Shown here piece by piece: positions 1-11,600 of a stretch of 64,000 nucleotides of DNA. The stretch spans positions 1-64,000 of the forward strand of contig NOWV01000154.1 in the NCBI GenBank assembly GCA_003344405.1, written 5' to 3'. Position numbers and translations under genes: made by a program. How positions within the stretch are numbered: the stretch's first letter is position 1; each line of letters starts with the position of its first letter. The notes below the pieces were generated by a model. That model was given only the letters and a program-made list of their open reading frames with translations, had not been told where the DNA came from and did not search any database. This stretch comes from Trichoplax sp. H2 (lineage: Eukaryota > Placozoa > Uniplacotomia > Trichoplacea).

Positions 1-209
1 CTACTCATAAATGTAACCAATGCTGGAAAGAACATTTTCCCATAGTGCTCTGTATAGAATTCACTGGCCTGTTCTGAAGTGAGTCGGACACAGCGTCTTT
101 GAAGTACACAAAATCCTTGCTTTTCCAATAATTCTACTATCTCATCTTCTTTCCTAACTGCATTGGGCTTAATAATAGCGAGGGTACACTGATAACTGTC
201 ACTAGTCAT
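1..209 (-). CDS. NME5: NME5-like nucleoside diphosphate kinase homolog, 5' fragment
   Basis: The minus strand opens with ATG at 207-209 and stays open for 69 codons to the window edge, so only the N-terminal half of an NDK domain is visible. Residues 9-16 read TLAIIKPN, the NDK beta-1 strand with the KP motif. Further on are the family segments LLEKQGF, QRR and EFYTEHYGKMFFPALVTFM. The block YGKMFFP and the order of segments fit vertebrate NME5 (radial-spoke/ciliary group) better than the NME1/2 enzymes. The active-site histidine lies beyond the left edge, so catalytic competence cannot be judged. No intron is seen in this part. A strand-switching TACAG repeat array sits about 480 bp upstream. 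NME5 is the best subfamily guess; NME6 or another group II NDK is the alternative. Confidence 0.85.
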   Translation of the reverse strand, partial: MTSDSYQCTLAIIKPNAVRKEDEIVELLEKQGFCVLQRRCVRLTSEQASEFYTEHYGKMFFPALVTFMS

Positions 210-684
210 TATCGATTAGCAAAACTCCTTAGCGGATAAGAAAATTTACTATAGTACCTATGGTGTCGGAACTTAAAAATTTCACGAAATTGTTTCAATG
301 ATAACTCTGAGTTACAACTAAGTATATTTTAGATATGAACACAGATGATTTTAAAGCGATATGATTAGTCCTAACGAATTTATCTATCTTCAGCCAGTTG
401 TTGTGCTCCGATGTAAGGTAAAACGACGACTCCACAAAGTGATCAGTGCGAATGCGGGAGAGTCAATAGTGCAAAGTATCAATACATATGATCCGCGACT
501 GTGTATGTATAAATGACTAGGATGTCTATTAGATTATCTGTACAGTAGGACGTAACTGAGATATTTGTGACAATTACCTTAGTAGCCTATGCGATCAGCG
601 TAGAATCGTCTTGATATCAATTTGTCGATAAACTTTGGCGTTGCCTTAGCAACCCGTTTCGATATGTTGATAGTTGATAACTTG

Positions 685-968
685 ATGTACTGTACTGTAG
701 GTTTAGCGTTACAGTGTAAAATACTGTAATGTACTGTACTGTACAGTGTACAGTACACTACTGTACTGTACTGTACTGTAGTCAAGGATTCCTAGAGGGA
801 AATACCGTACAGTACTTGGCCGGCAGGTTTACAGTACGGTATTCTAGCACGTGTACAGTACTGTACAGTGTCCACTGTCCAGTACGGTACTGTACAGTAC
901 AGTAATTCACTGATGACAGTACAGTATAGTGTACTGTACAGTACTGTACTGTACTGTACGGTAGTGTT
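685..968. repeat. TACAG/CTGTA strand-switching array upstream of the NME5-like gene
   Basis: Dense runs of the pentamer CTGTA and its complement TACAG alternate here, giving palindromes such as GTACTGTACAGTAC. Runs of three or more tandem pentamers occur at about 760-780 and 940-960. GTGTAC spacers interrupt them. The open reading frames across it are strings of Tyr-Ser-Thr-Val-Gln and are repeat artefacts. The same array type recurs at the 5' side of several other genes in the window. Confidence 0.9.
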
Positions 969-3120
969 GAAATGGCGAAGACATTTACGGACTGTAGTAT
1001 TGTATAATCTTTCAATTATAATTTGACTTTAAGGATTAAAAATTTCAAGTGAATTTCCTCTTATTTTTGTAATTAATGTTCATACTCAGGATTTAATTAC
1101 GTAAGGGTTACCAGAGGAATAAAAGTAAAAAATAATAAAATTCATTTCTAAACATGAAATACTAAGTTAAGTTGTATGTGTTGATGTACTGTATACTTTA
1201 CACATACATTCTGTACCAAGATCCTCATCCGTTCATGCTGTCCTCACATCTTGCTACAGTATCAAGATTCGCCCTTTTACTTACAGTACTCTACAAGTTC
1301 CATCCTCAACTTATCCAAATTATTTTATTTTTAATTTTATAATTTCGCAATTTTTTCTTCTTTCTTTCTACTCAGTGTACAGTGTTGCGACAGCAAACGT
1401 AACTCTGTCTGTCTGTGTCTACCGAAGTGATGACTCTACACAGTGTACAGTATGTGACTGAGTGTTATTTATCATCCTGCTGTCATGTGATCGTAGAACG
1501 TTTTAAATGGTGCTAAGGAGGGTGTAACTGCCGATGACCATTATGGGGCGAGAAGGTGGAATATGCCAATCGGTCACACTCTAAAAACTCTATAACTTCA
1601 ACATATCGATTCATTCATTTAAACGCCCACTAGATTCTTATTAAACATAAGCAGCATGGATTATGGAGTAAAAACTTTTTTTCTATAAATCTCCTATAAT
1701 TAATATGTAGTAGTATAACTAATAGGAAAGTTATGATTCAACTCACTATTCCATAGCTTACGTTGAATCTGCCTCACCCCTTTAGTACGTAGTGCTTTAA
1801 CTATATACAGTACCGCACAAGTGCACATTTTATTTTTATTTTTCTTATCTTATGCTTGTTTATATATTAAAATATATATGGTAACTAATAATAATGCACA
1901 CTGCGTACGTAATAAATCAAACCCACTCATTCTTACTTAATCCGACTAAAACGTCTCACAATTTTCGCGTGCATGTAAATTACTAAAGGTGAGAGTAGAA
2001 TAAGAATTTCGTAAGGATTTCGTCTCAACTCCACTGAGTTATAAGGCGATTTTTTGATCAGTTGCTTTATGTAATGAATCATTATGGATGCGTTACGATA
2101 CTTATGAGAATTGACCGTGTCTTTCAATTTGAAATTTTAATAATTTATCGTCAGTGCTTTTATTCCGTTCATAAGCGTATAATTAAATAAATAACTGTTA
2201 TGAAATTATTTTGATTAGATCCTATTAGAAATTTGCTCCAATTTTTGTCATGATTGGAAGAATGACATATTATTTCGGCTTATGCTTAATGCAAGTATGA
2301 AATGTTATCTTACAGAAATTTTATGCAGCATGTGTACCGATTGTAATTATCGAATCCGTCTTCGAATCCGTCATTATATACATATCACAATCATAAATAA
2401 CGATTGTATACATTAAGTGTTTAGTAACGAATAGAGAATTAAGTTGTAATTGAAATCTCTTGTAATATCAATACATTAATATATTTCAAAAAATATCAGC
2501 TTTTAGTATTATTTCCATCAATCATGAGCTATCGTGTTTAGTACCGCGTATTCCATCGAAATTGCTGAACTTTAAGATTCAAAATTCAAAGAAATCTTCA
2601 TTTAATGATTGATGAGTATGTACTGTATTAAACTGCTCATCCTTATTGTTATAGAGTATTATACCTGGTCGTATTCCATTGGTAAACGCTTCCTGTTTAG
2701 TGGTTTCGATTTCAGAAGCTCTCACTATATCTACCACACGGAAATCGTCATTACAGTTATTCTTAGTGTTATAAACTTTATATGTACTGTCAGCCTTTTA
2801 AAATATTGTATAATTATAGTTTCTTTTACTAATTTAAAAGATGACTAAAGCAATACCTTAATAAAGGCTTTAATTAAATGATTATCGCAACTATCGTAGT
2901 AAAACTGATAGTGTACGTCCAAACTGCATTTCTGATAGCTCACCATTTTACTGTATAATTTGTTCTTCATATAGACAGCATGTAATATCATTTAGCAATT
3001 CACGTTCATAACATTAGTTTCGTAATTTCTTCCAATATGTATCTGTACGGATAATCGCTATCTTTAATCGACGTAAAGATAAGACTAATTATATAACACT
3101 AGATTAGCTATAAATATCAT
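969..3120. other. Intergenic DNA between the NME5-like gene and GPCR 1
   Basis: No conserved coding exon is visible on either strand. Weak single copies of the TACTGTA/GTGTACAGT motifs occur around 1183-1195, 1372-1390 and 1440-1453, trailing off from the main array. From about 1900 onward the sequence is plain AT-rich DNA. The short frames near 1933-2127 and 2609-2848 have no recognisable domain. Confidence 0.6.
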
Positions 3121-4234
3121 TTATTCGCCGTTACTTTGGCGGTAGGTTACACCCATAACTACATCGTCGTTAATGATCATTTTTTGCTTTTTGCAGCATT
3201 TATTAACTCCTAATAGCTCATAAAAACTATGCCTAAATTTTCGATTAAGAAATCCATATATAACAGGATTACAGGCTGAATTCATCAATGCTAACCATGT
3301 AGTAGCTGTAAAGAATAACTTGGGAAATGGACAGTAGGGAAATGTTAAGCAAATAATGCCAAAAAAGTGGGGAGACCAACATATCATAAATGTTCCCATG
3401 ACAGTCATCAACGTAATCGTTGCTTTTTCTTCACGACGATATTTACGAAACGCATTTGTTATACGACTTTTATCTCTAATATCAACTGGTGAAAGAATTA
3501 CTGCCATTAGACTGATTATGTTCCTGATTACTATTATTATTATTGTCCTCACTTGGTGTTCCCGGAAGATTTAAAGAAGCCATTTCGGCGGCAATTATTT
3601 TCGATTGTGCCCGAGCAACTCGTAATATGTGATAATAACAATAAGCCATAATAGCTAAAGGTAAAAAAAAAGCAGCTCCAATTGTTGTTAAAGTATAGCT
3701 TAAGCTATGGCCCCAATCGGCCGTACATAATGACTCTTCATAGTAATACCGATAAGTGCTCCATCCAGTAAATGGTAAAGCAGCAAAAACAAAGGCATGT
3801 AGCCATATGTACACAACCATACAAGTAACAGTTCTAGGGCTCATTTTTCGATGGTAATCCAATGGACGAAGTATAACATAATAACGATCTATACTAACTG
3901 CGCTTAATGTCAATAGCGATACAATACAAAAGAAAGAATTGGCAAATCCTTGTATTTGGCACATTTCGTAGCCAAATATCCACCGAACAGTAACACTCGA
4001 TACAGCTGCTAATGACATACCAATAATGGCAAAGAGTAAATCAGCTACTGCTAGATTAGCAACAAACACATTACGTATAGTTTGTAAGCTCTTCTTCCTT
4101 TTGATTGATAGCAGGACTAAGATGTTTCCTGCAATAGCAGCGATAGCGAAAAATGTCATTGTCGAAGCTTCAGCTACAATAGAAGGTACTGTTTTATTGT
4201 AAGTTTCATTTTGTGGTGTTATTAGTGATCTCAT
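3121..4234 (-). CDS. GPCR 1: class A (rhodopsin-like) receptor, GPR161-like, one small intron
   Basis: Exons 4234-3553 and 3485-3121 join to 348 residues. The 67-nt intron (3552-3486) starts GTGAGG and ends TTTCACCAG; splicing restores one frame where the raw sequence reads as two overlapping frames. Seen in the protein: sequons NET and NKT in the N-terminus, GN in TM1 (36-37), LAVAD in TM2 (61-65), Cys92 and Cys170 able to form the conserved disulfide, DRY (116-118), CWSP in TM6 (263-266) and NPVIY in TM7 (300-304). The TM4/ECL2 pattern YIWLH..LPF.GW and the TWL..NS.CNPVIYG segment resemble GPR161. The retinal-binding lysine position of opsins is Leu, so it is not an opsin. The ligand is unknown. 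The stop codon overlaps an AATAAA. Confidence 0.88.
3486..3552 (-). other. 67-nt intron in the third intracellular loop region of GPCR 1
   Basis: Donor GTGAGG at 3552 downward, pyrimidine-rich acceptor TTTCACCAG ending at 3486, and a TCTAATG stretch about 25 nt upstream that could be the branch site. Length 67 is 1 modulo 3, exactly the shift needed to join the frame carrying TM1-5 to the frame carrying TM6-7. A 52-nt alternative ending at GGCAG is also in phase but has a poorer acceptor. Confidence 0.75.
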
Positions 4235-5679
4235 TATGGCTATAACAAAGCCCTTTCTATTGCTTTTAACTTAAAAAGTCTTGAAAATGGATTGCCAAAT
4301 CTTAAATTTTCTTGTTGAAATTTTTCGCTTTAACATGACCATTCATAACTGATTTAAAATAAATTGCAGCGATAACTAGCTAGCTATCAACTGATAACAA
4401 TAAATTTTACGAAAGAGACGAATCTTGATATTTGGTTCGGCAATTATTTCCAGTTGTTTCTTAAGATAGCGATTCCCAGTTAGAAGCGGAAATTAACAAG
4501 ATTTGGACAAACTATGATATAGAATGTAATACTTTAATGATTTCACAAGATCTGAATAAATTTTTCTTGATTGAAACTCAAAAATCAGCCAACTTTGACG
4601 ATATTAATGGAAAAACAATTCGATCTTGAACACCAAGATGGTAAGAGTGAAAGAGGGATATAGTTGTTGTAAAATTAACAGGATATTAACTCGTAGATTG
4701 CGCAATCTCTTCACATTTGTTTTTCTTATTTTCACTAACTTTAACAAATTTGGCTAACTGTCTTCATGTTTACATGAATGGCATCAACTATCATCTTCAA
4801 GCTATAAACAAAAAGCAAAGCAAGTTTTAAAACACTGGCAAGGATCATGGTATCATGGAAATACAAGTTCAGACACTTTCTAGACATGGTAAACGCCGTA
4901 ACTTGGAGCTATGTATAACATGTCAATGTAAATAATAAAATGACCAGCCTAAGTACCAACCACTTCGCTGGCTGGTTACTTGATTCTTTATAAATCCTTA
5001 GGCCCTATAATTTGGTTAGTGCGTGCCCACAACTAATATGGTGCTTCGTATGGACATATGTTAAGAACGGAGAACTAATATATTAGTGCGATTATCCTAT
5101 TACCATGGCAAGTTACTGTAACTAGAAGGCTACAAATGACGTAGAGGTACTTTAAGACTTTTTCTGTACCATACTCCTTCCTAATTTCAAGACCACAAAA
5201 AATAATCAAAATTCTACTGTAATTGTTCATGATGCTCATAATCCGGTCTAGCATATTTTCTATACTGGATAGCATCGTACAATATGTAGATTGAAACAGA
5301 ATTATTAATAGCAAGAGAATAAGAATTAGATGATTGACTAATTCGGATAAATTGCATTGAAACATCAAAGGATACTGGTGGTAATGTTTTAAAAAATTAT
5401 CCCTATTACAAAATTCTCTCTAATTACTCCGCTATCGAATAACATTGCTGCATGGTAGTTGCTACTGCCATTATCTCCGCCCGATTATCGTATTCATTCA
5501 AGGAATAAAAGTGTTCACTTCATTACTTGTAACGTTACTATGTAGTGTATAATAATATCATTCTCTAATACTTATTTAATATTAAGATCAATCATGAAAA
5601 TGTGCCTAAAAATGCTATATCGTAACAATATTAGCTTTCTGCTGTATATAGCAAAATCTTCAAGGATTTAGAAGAGGGA

Positions 5680-5709
5680 AATCATTTCTTTATACAAAAA
5701 GAAATGATT
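5680..5709. repeat. Perfect 12-bp inverted repeat, 6-nt loop
   Basis: The left arm AATCATTTCTTT (5680-5691) is the exact reverse complement of the right arm AAAGAAATGATT (5698-5709), with loop ATACAA. It could form a hairpin in DNA or RNA. No gene is nearby. Confidence 0.8.
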
Positions 5710-8676
5710 AATGGATAGAGAAATAATACAAGAGCTGTAAATGTGACAGCATGGGATAAGGATAGTATGATAGTCTAAAAGAGTTAATTGATAATGAAAA
5801 TTAATGATGAAAGCATTTCCTAATTTAATAATTTCATGTAGCTGACAAAATTAATTTCCAGTTGTACTGCCCTCCTACCGTTGTTTCAGAAAATTTAAAT
5901 GATGATCATGTTATGTCAGAGAGAAGTAAACAATATAAAGAATAGAAATATTCCAGTAAAGCCTTAATAATATTATAATTAACACATTTTTATTGTCTTG
6001 TCATAGATAAAACACCAAGACATATCTGTTATTTATCATCCGCCCTAAGTTTTAATGCAGATAATCTGAATTTTTATCCTACACCCAGTATTTAATAATA
6101 ACTTCCAGTTACAATTTGAATTCCTTTAAGTAGAGTCAGAAAGACAAAATAATATAAGTAGCTGCAATCACACTTGAAATTAAGATTGGAAGTTATCAAA
6201 TGCAAATTATCAAAATATGATACGATGATGACGTTTTTATCGTAACAGGCGAATCAAAATTGTTTGGAACGACATCAGCCGAGAATGTAACAGAATAACA
6301 CAATTATTATTAATCTAATAATTTCAATATCAGTTTTACTCTCTTCAAAATCAGCAGATGGCGATACTTTAATCGTGCTTATTTTCAGCGTATGCAAAAT
6401 AAGTTTTACGACTAAGTAAATTCGCAACGGTAAACCCTTCAGAATGACTATCTCTCATATATTTTATGAGTGACTGGCTGTTATTAAACTTAATCCTTAC
6501 TACACGGTATACGCGTATATGCCAAAATAGTAGCTTACACATGACAAAATCAAAATGAAGACTTAATTTTCCTAAGTGTTAAATACCAGCAAGCAAAATG
6601 CATTAACAAATAAACGATTACCTTCGGGACTTTTATTGTGACGATGGAGGTTGAAGTATAAGTATAATCTAGTTTAATGTGGAGAGATACCATGCAGTCA
6701 AAATTTAATAAATAAAATGATATTAGACAGTATCGATGTTATATAAATCGGTAAGTTGATAATGAATATTGGAAAGAAGAAACAAAAGATGGCTTAAAAT
6801 CTTTTGAAAAATGGTATCATACATATCGTTCATAATTAATATTTAATATTTAAGATTGAATGAAAGTTATTATTTTCATTAGGTGATGTCGTTGATATAA
6901 GAATTGAAAGATCAGTGACAGCGTAAAAATAGATATTTACTCTGAAACAATCGTTATTTGATTGTTAGGAATAATACTACCTTTCATCCAATATAAAATT
7001 AAAAAATTAAGGCTGGATATAAATTGAATTATGATATCATACTAATTCAATTAATTATTGACTAGTTTACGTAAAAAAGACAACGATAATGCAAATAAAA
7101 TGTTTATAAAACTGTTTTGCGTCTAATTAAATGGATACATTCCGAGTATGTTAAAAGACTAAGATAACGATATTAGTATGAAATGAATCTTTTATTTCTT
7201 TTGAAATCAGCTTTACTCTGTTAAATACCCGGGGATCATAACCCTAGTTCTGCATAAAGTATAGAAATATTAATGTACTGTATGATTTATTACCCAGATA
7301 TCTATATTAATTCAAAGTACCGTACACGTATACGCTTGCAATGAATTAGCCTATTGAAATAATTTAGAATACTCTACATCTACTTCATTTTACATGTATT
7401 AGGAGTCAAATTAAGCCCAAATAATATTGAAACTGACAATCGATAATGCTTGATACTGGGATAAACATCAACGTTTAACATTTCACCAAGGTTTAAGTAA
7501 GACCATATACAGGCTATAAACTTAAAATAGTAATTTTTCTGCAGTGTCACATAATTAAAATATCATGAGAAATGAATGGGCGAACGTCAAATTCAAAAAT
7601 CTAAAAATATTACGGGACAATATTGTCACTGAAATTATCTACATAAACAGTACGAGAGAAATGCTTTGATTATTGCAATGTGACGAAGGATGAACACAGT
7701 AGTGTCATTAATGAATCATGATTTTATCCACTGAAATATAGTACCACTAAAAGGTTTCCATAGCTTTACATATATGGTTACTACATCAGATTCTTATGCT
7801 TTATATGAAAGATGAATAATAACCCATGCCTTGCATTGTTCGCAGAAAATAATCTTTGTCTTTGCTTTTAATTCACAATACAACTGTAGTCTGTACTACA
7901 ACCGCACAGCCTACTTTGTAAGAGTACAATAGGCTTATAGGAAGCAAAATTAAGTCTAAAATACTTTTGAAAAGTGGCGATTAATAACATCATACAAATA
8001 GATAGCCAATGTTTACTTATATTATATTCTATTTTATATAGCATCATTAAATTTATCTCTAAATAGCCCTCTGCATGACGTTCGTAATAAATAATTCAGC
8101 ATAAGGACACCGCTGACATCAAGCATAATAGGTGTACTTAAAAAATGAAGATTTAGGAAACTTATCGAATTGCACTGTAGAATATGGTTACTGCCGGGAA
8201 CTATAGTGCACCTCATCTTGCTGGGATAGTTCAGGAGTAAAAAGGAGTTTTTTTGGTCTAATTAGCACTATATAGCTATAATTAATAAGTTTGTTATTCG
8301 TAAATTGGTCGTATAAGCGTTAAGGCTAGATAAGTGGAATAGCCTGAATGACTACTCCTATGCTGCAATGAACGTACACGAAAATTTTTTAAAATAATTT
8401 TTCAGACTGAGCACATGCTTGTAAAATACTATTTGTCCCGTAGATTCAGGATGATTTCGTTGAGAATTGAAAGCCAATAATTCTATATTGTAGAGCTGAG
8501 ATGGAATAGTTTAGACTAAACCACCAATATATTACATCAAGTAGTATATATAATAAGCAAGAAACTAAAGTGAAGAAGTATGCTTGCCGGATGCCAATTA
8601 CGTAACTCATGAAGGAGTGTAAAGGGCAGTCATGATTGATGAAGGTCGTAAATGTCGTAATAAATTGTAATTTATC

Positions 8677-8692
8677 CTCTCTCTCTCTCTCT
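8677..8692 (+). repeat. (CT)8 microsatellite
   Basis: Eight uninterrupted CT dinucleotides in otherwise unstructured AT-rich intergenic DNA. Confidence 0.95.
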
Positions 8693-11600
8693 CCACTCGT
8701 TAACTACGATAATTAATTAATGTAAACTAATAAAAACTTTACTAGCGCTAAAAAATTACTTCTATTTAATCTATTAGTAATCGTACCACTCTTTCCATAA
8801 GAGTCTTTTCTACTGCATATAAACCAAATTATAGATTCGACGTCGTATTTAAGACTGTTTTATATAACATTTATGTCTACTGAATAATCAGCTGACGAGT
8901 ATAGTCCTATAATATCACGGTTTACTAATTTTCTAAGAACAATCATGGCTTCAAAAGTGATATAATTGTTCGATATTAGACAACAGCTGACTTTAAATAT
9001 GGACACACTTCCGTCAGATGCTTCTACTTATGATTGTAACCCTTTCACAGTGTAGATAGTATTAGCAGAAGTTTATACGCGTACATTGCTACAATTCAGC
9101 TGTTCATTTGTAGATCTTCGTAAACACTAAATTAAACAAGATCATAATTTCGACGCTCCGATGATCATTCAATTTATGTCTGCAATAATAATGAATATTA
9201 TATAATTTGGCGAGAAAGGAACTTAATTAAGTAAATATGAGACGATATACGTAAGTACGGATCAAATTAAATTTCTAGAAAATATATTAATTGATGATTC
9301 ATAAATTGTCATGAAAATCCACAGCAATTTCAACAATTAGGCGCTAACGATAAGCAAATATTTGTCGCGATAAAGTGGTAACAGATGGATAAGCATCGGA
9401 AATATAGAAAACAGACGTTGCAAGTGTTGATAAATAATAGTACTTCAAACAGCTATAATTTACAATAAATTGGAATATTTGATATCGCTAATATTTCGTC
9501 AACCTATACTGTCATTTGTGTATGTTTCTGTTTCTTCAGGAAACGAAGAGGTTATAAAGGAACAATATTCTTAGAATTGCCTAGTGCTTGATAACAAGAG
9601 GAAGCATTATCAAATCCTTCTTTAAGCCTTCAGAAGTACAGAATTAGTAGTGGTATTTTAATCGCTCAGCGGGAACTGTACTGTACATCTGCAATATCTA
9701 GCTGAAGGAAATCAATTAATAGATATATCATTCATCACTTGAAGTAACCTTGTAAATTAATTTCTTAGACTTACAGGTACAATTAATGTCGACTTCAAAT
9801 TACGCTGTTACAGAAGAAAGCAAACAATTGTAGTAATTTAAGTTCTATTGTACAACATTTACATTAATGATGATCAGGTTTGTTCCTATTGCAGCGTTTT
9901 TAAAGGTAAAGTGTAGAGTGATATCATCACTCATAGAAATTTGTAGTAAATAGAATAGAATAAATCCGATAAGAATAGTCTACGCGATGGGCTATCTTTA
10001 CATGCATTACAAAAAAATTGGTAAAGTACAGTACTCGTTTGTAAGGCTAAAGAAGGCTTAAGTTGTAGGTAATGATTAATACTTGTGAAGTCATTAAGTA
10101 CATGGTGGTCTGGTGCAGATTTCGTAAGCATATCAATGACTTGCAATAGGGATATTCTTGCAGATAAAGCTACTAAGGTATGAGTAAATACTATAGTTAA
10201 AATATCTGTTTCTCTCTTTATCCCATTATTTTACTGAAAAAACATTTTAAAATTCAATTTCAGACCTATTGCGCTAAATTTGTTTAAGTTTTATGTAAGG
10301 TATGAAGAGCTTGGTAAGTATCAACATGATGGGCGAAGGAAAATCACTAATATCAACTAGCCTCATTCTCAAACGCATAGACAAAGTTGTAATATATGTT
10401 AAGGCTGTTGATATCATAGTAAGGAGTCGTCAAAAATTGCTTCTATTATTATTTTCCTTTATATGAATGTATAGCAACACACTATTATATTAAAAATAGT
10501 ATATCATCTAAAGTTTTATGTGTGTAGTGTTCAACTACAAAATTCCGGAGCTCATAATCAAATTTCCCGAACAACGTACTTCCATCATATTCAGATTATA
10601 TTAGTGGTAGTCAGTAATTCATGTCAATAAAAAATGTTTATAAAGATAGAATTGTATGCGAATCCACCACAATCTTTTCCAAATAGTTATTTAATTGACT
10701 TTAACACTTAACCATTTAATAGCATCATCGTAAACTTATTGTTGCTTTGTACCAATAAAATTTAAGTAATGCTTAATACGGCAGAAAAAATTAGTGAAGA
10801 TAAAAAAACTCATGAATAAATCATTATTGCGTATAATTTACTCATTGATTAGTCTAAAAATGTAAGTCTGCAATAGTTGAAATAGGTTCTGATAATTGAG
10901 TAGACTATTAACAAATACATTTTTTATTATAATTCTAGCCTTTAGCAGGTTCTACGATACAATAAAATCTTCAAGTATGAAAATAATTCTGAAATAAACA
11001 ATACATGTAGCTGAAGGTGATCCTTATTATAAATAACGTTCGAATGTATTTGTCTGTACATGAAATATGGGCTGGTATCATTTCTGAGAACATACATAAG
11101 TAGCAGATGTTAACGGTGTATAGTATAGTAACGTAATGATATGAATACAGCACATAGTTTTTACCTTATTAATGAAACCTAATACGAATCTGGTGATCAA
11201 ATTCGATAATTGCCCTACAATTGCACTACACTAAGGACCTCTACTATTGTTTACTTATGAAATTTGGATGGAAATAGAATAGAAAAGTTAGGAGAGCTAT
11301 TAGGTATATCTTCCAAGTAAATGGCAAGTTACCGAGATTTTGTGAAGTTCTTCACAAAAATCGCTAAAATTAAGCTCTCATATTTTGAATAAAACTCTAT
11401 TTCAAAATAAAGTTATTAATGATGCTAACTTACAATTTTAGTAGAACTTTCTGATTTTTATAATTCTTGATTTAATTGACCAACTTGTTAAGAGAGATAC
11501 AGGCTCAATACAGCACGATTCTTTAATCGGCGCATCGGACTTTCATTCTCCTTCTCGATCGTCAAATCTAGAGGACATGAGGTAAACTGTCACAGAGTAG

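Noticed and set aside
685-968. CRISPR-like or telomere-like array
   Set aside because: The repeat unit is 5 bp with no unique spacers, both orientations are mixed, and the host is an animal.
579-1015. Two minus-strand frames upstream of the NME5-like gene
   Set aside because: Same repeat artefact; no domain and no splice-linked partner.
3121-4234. Opsin (placopsin) identity for GPCR 1
   Set aside because: The position six residues before the NPxxY Asn is Leu, not the retinal-binding Lys, and TM7 resembles GPR161 instead.
3121-4234. Frameshifted GPCR pseudogene
   Set aside because: A 67-nt intron with good donor and acceptor sites restores a full receptor with every conserved motif.
5075-5368. 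A 97-codon minus-strand hydrophobic frame
   Set aside because: AT-rich codons give chance runs of Ile/Leu; no family motif or conserved Cys/Pro pattern.
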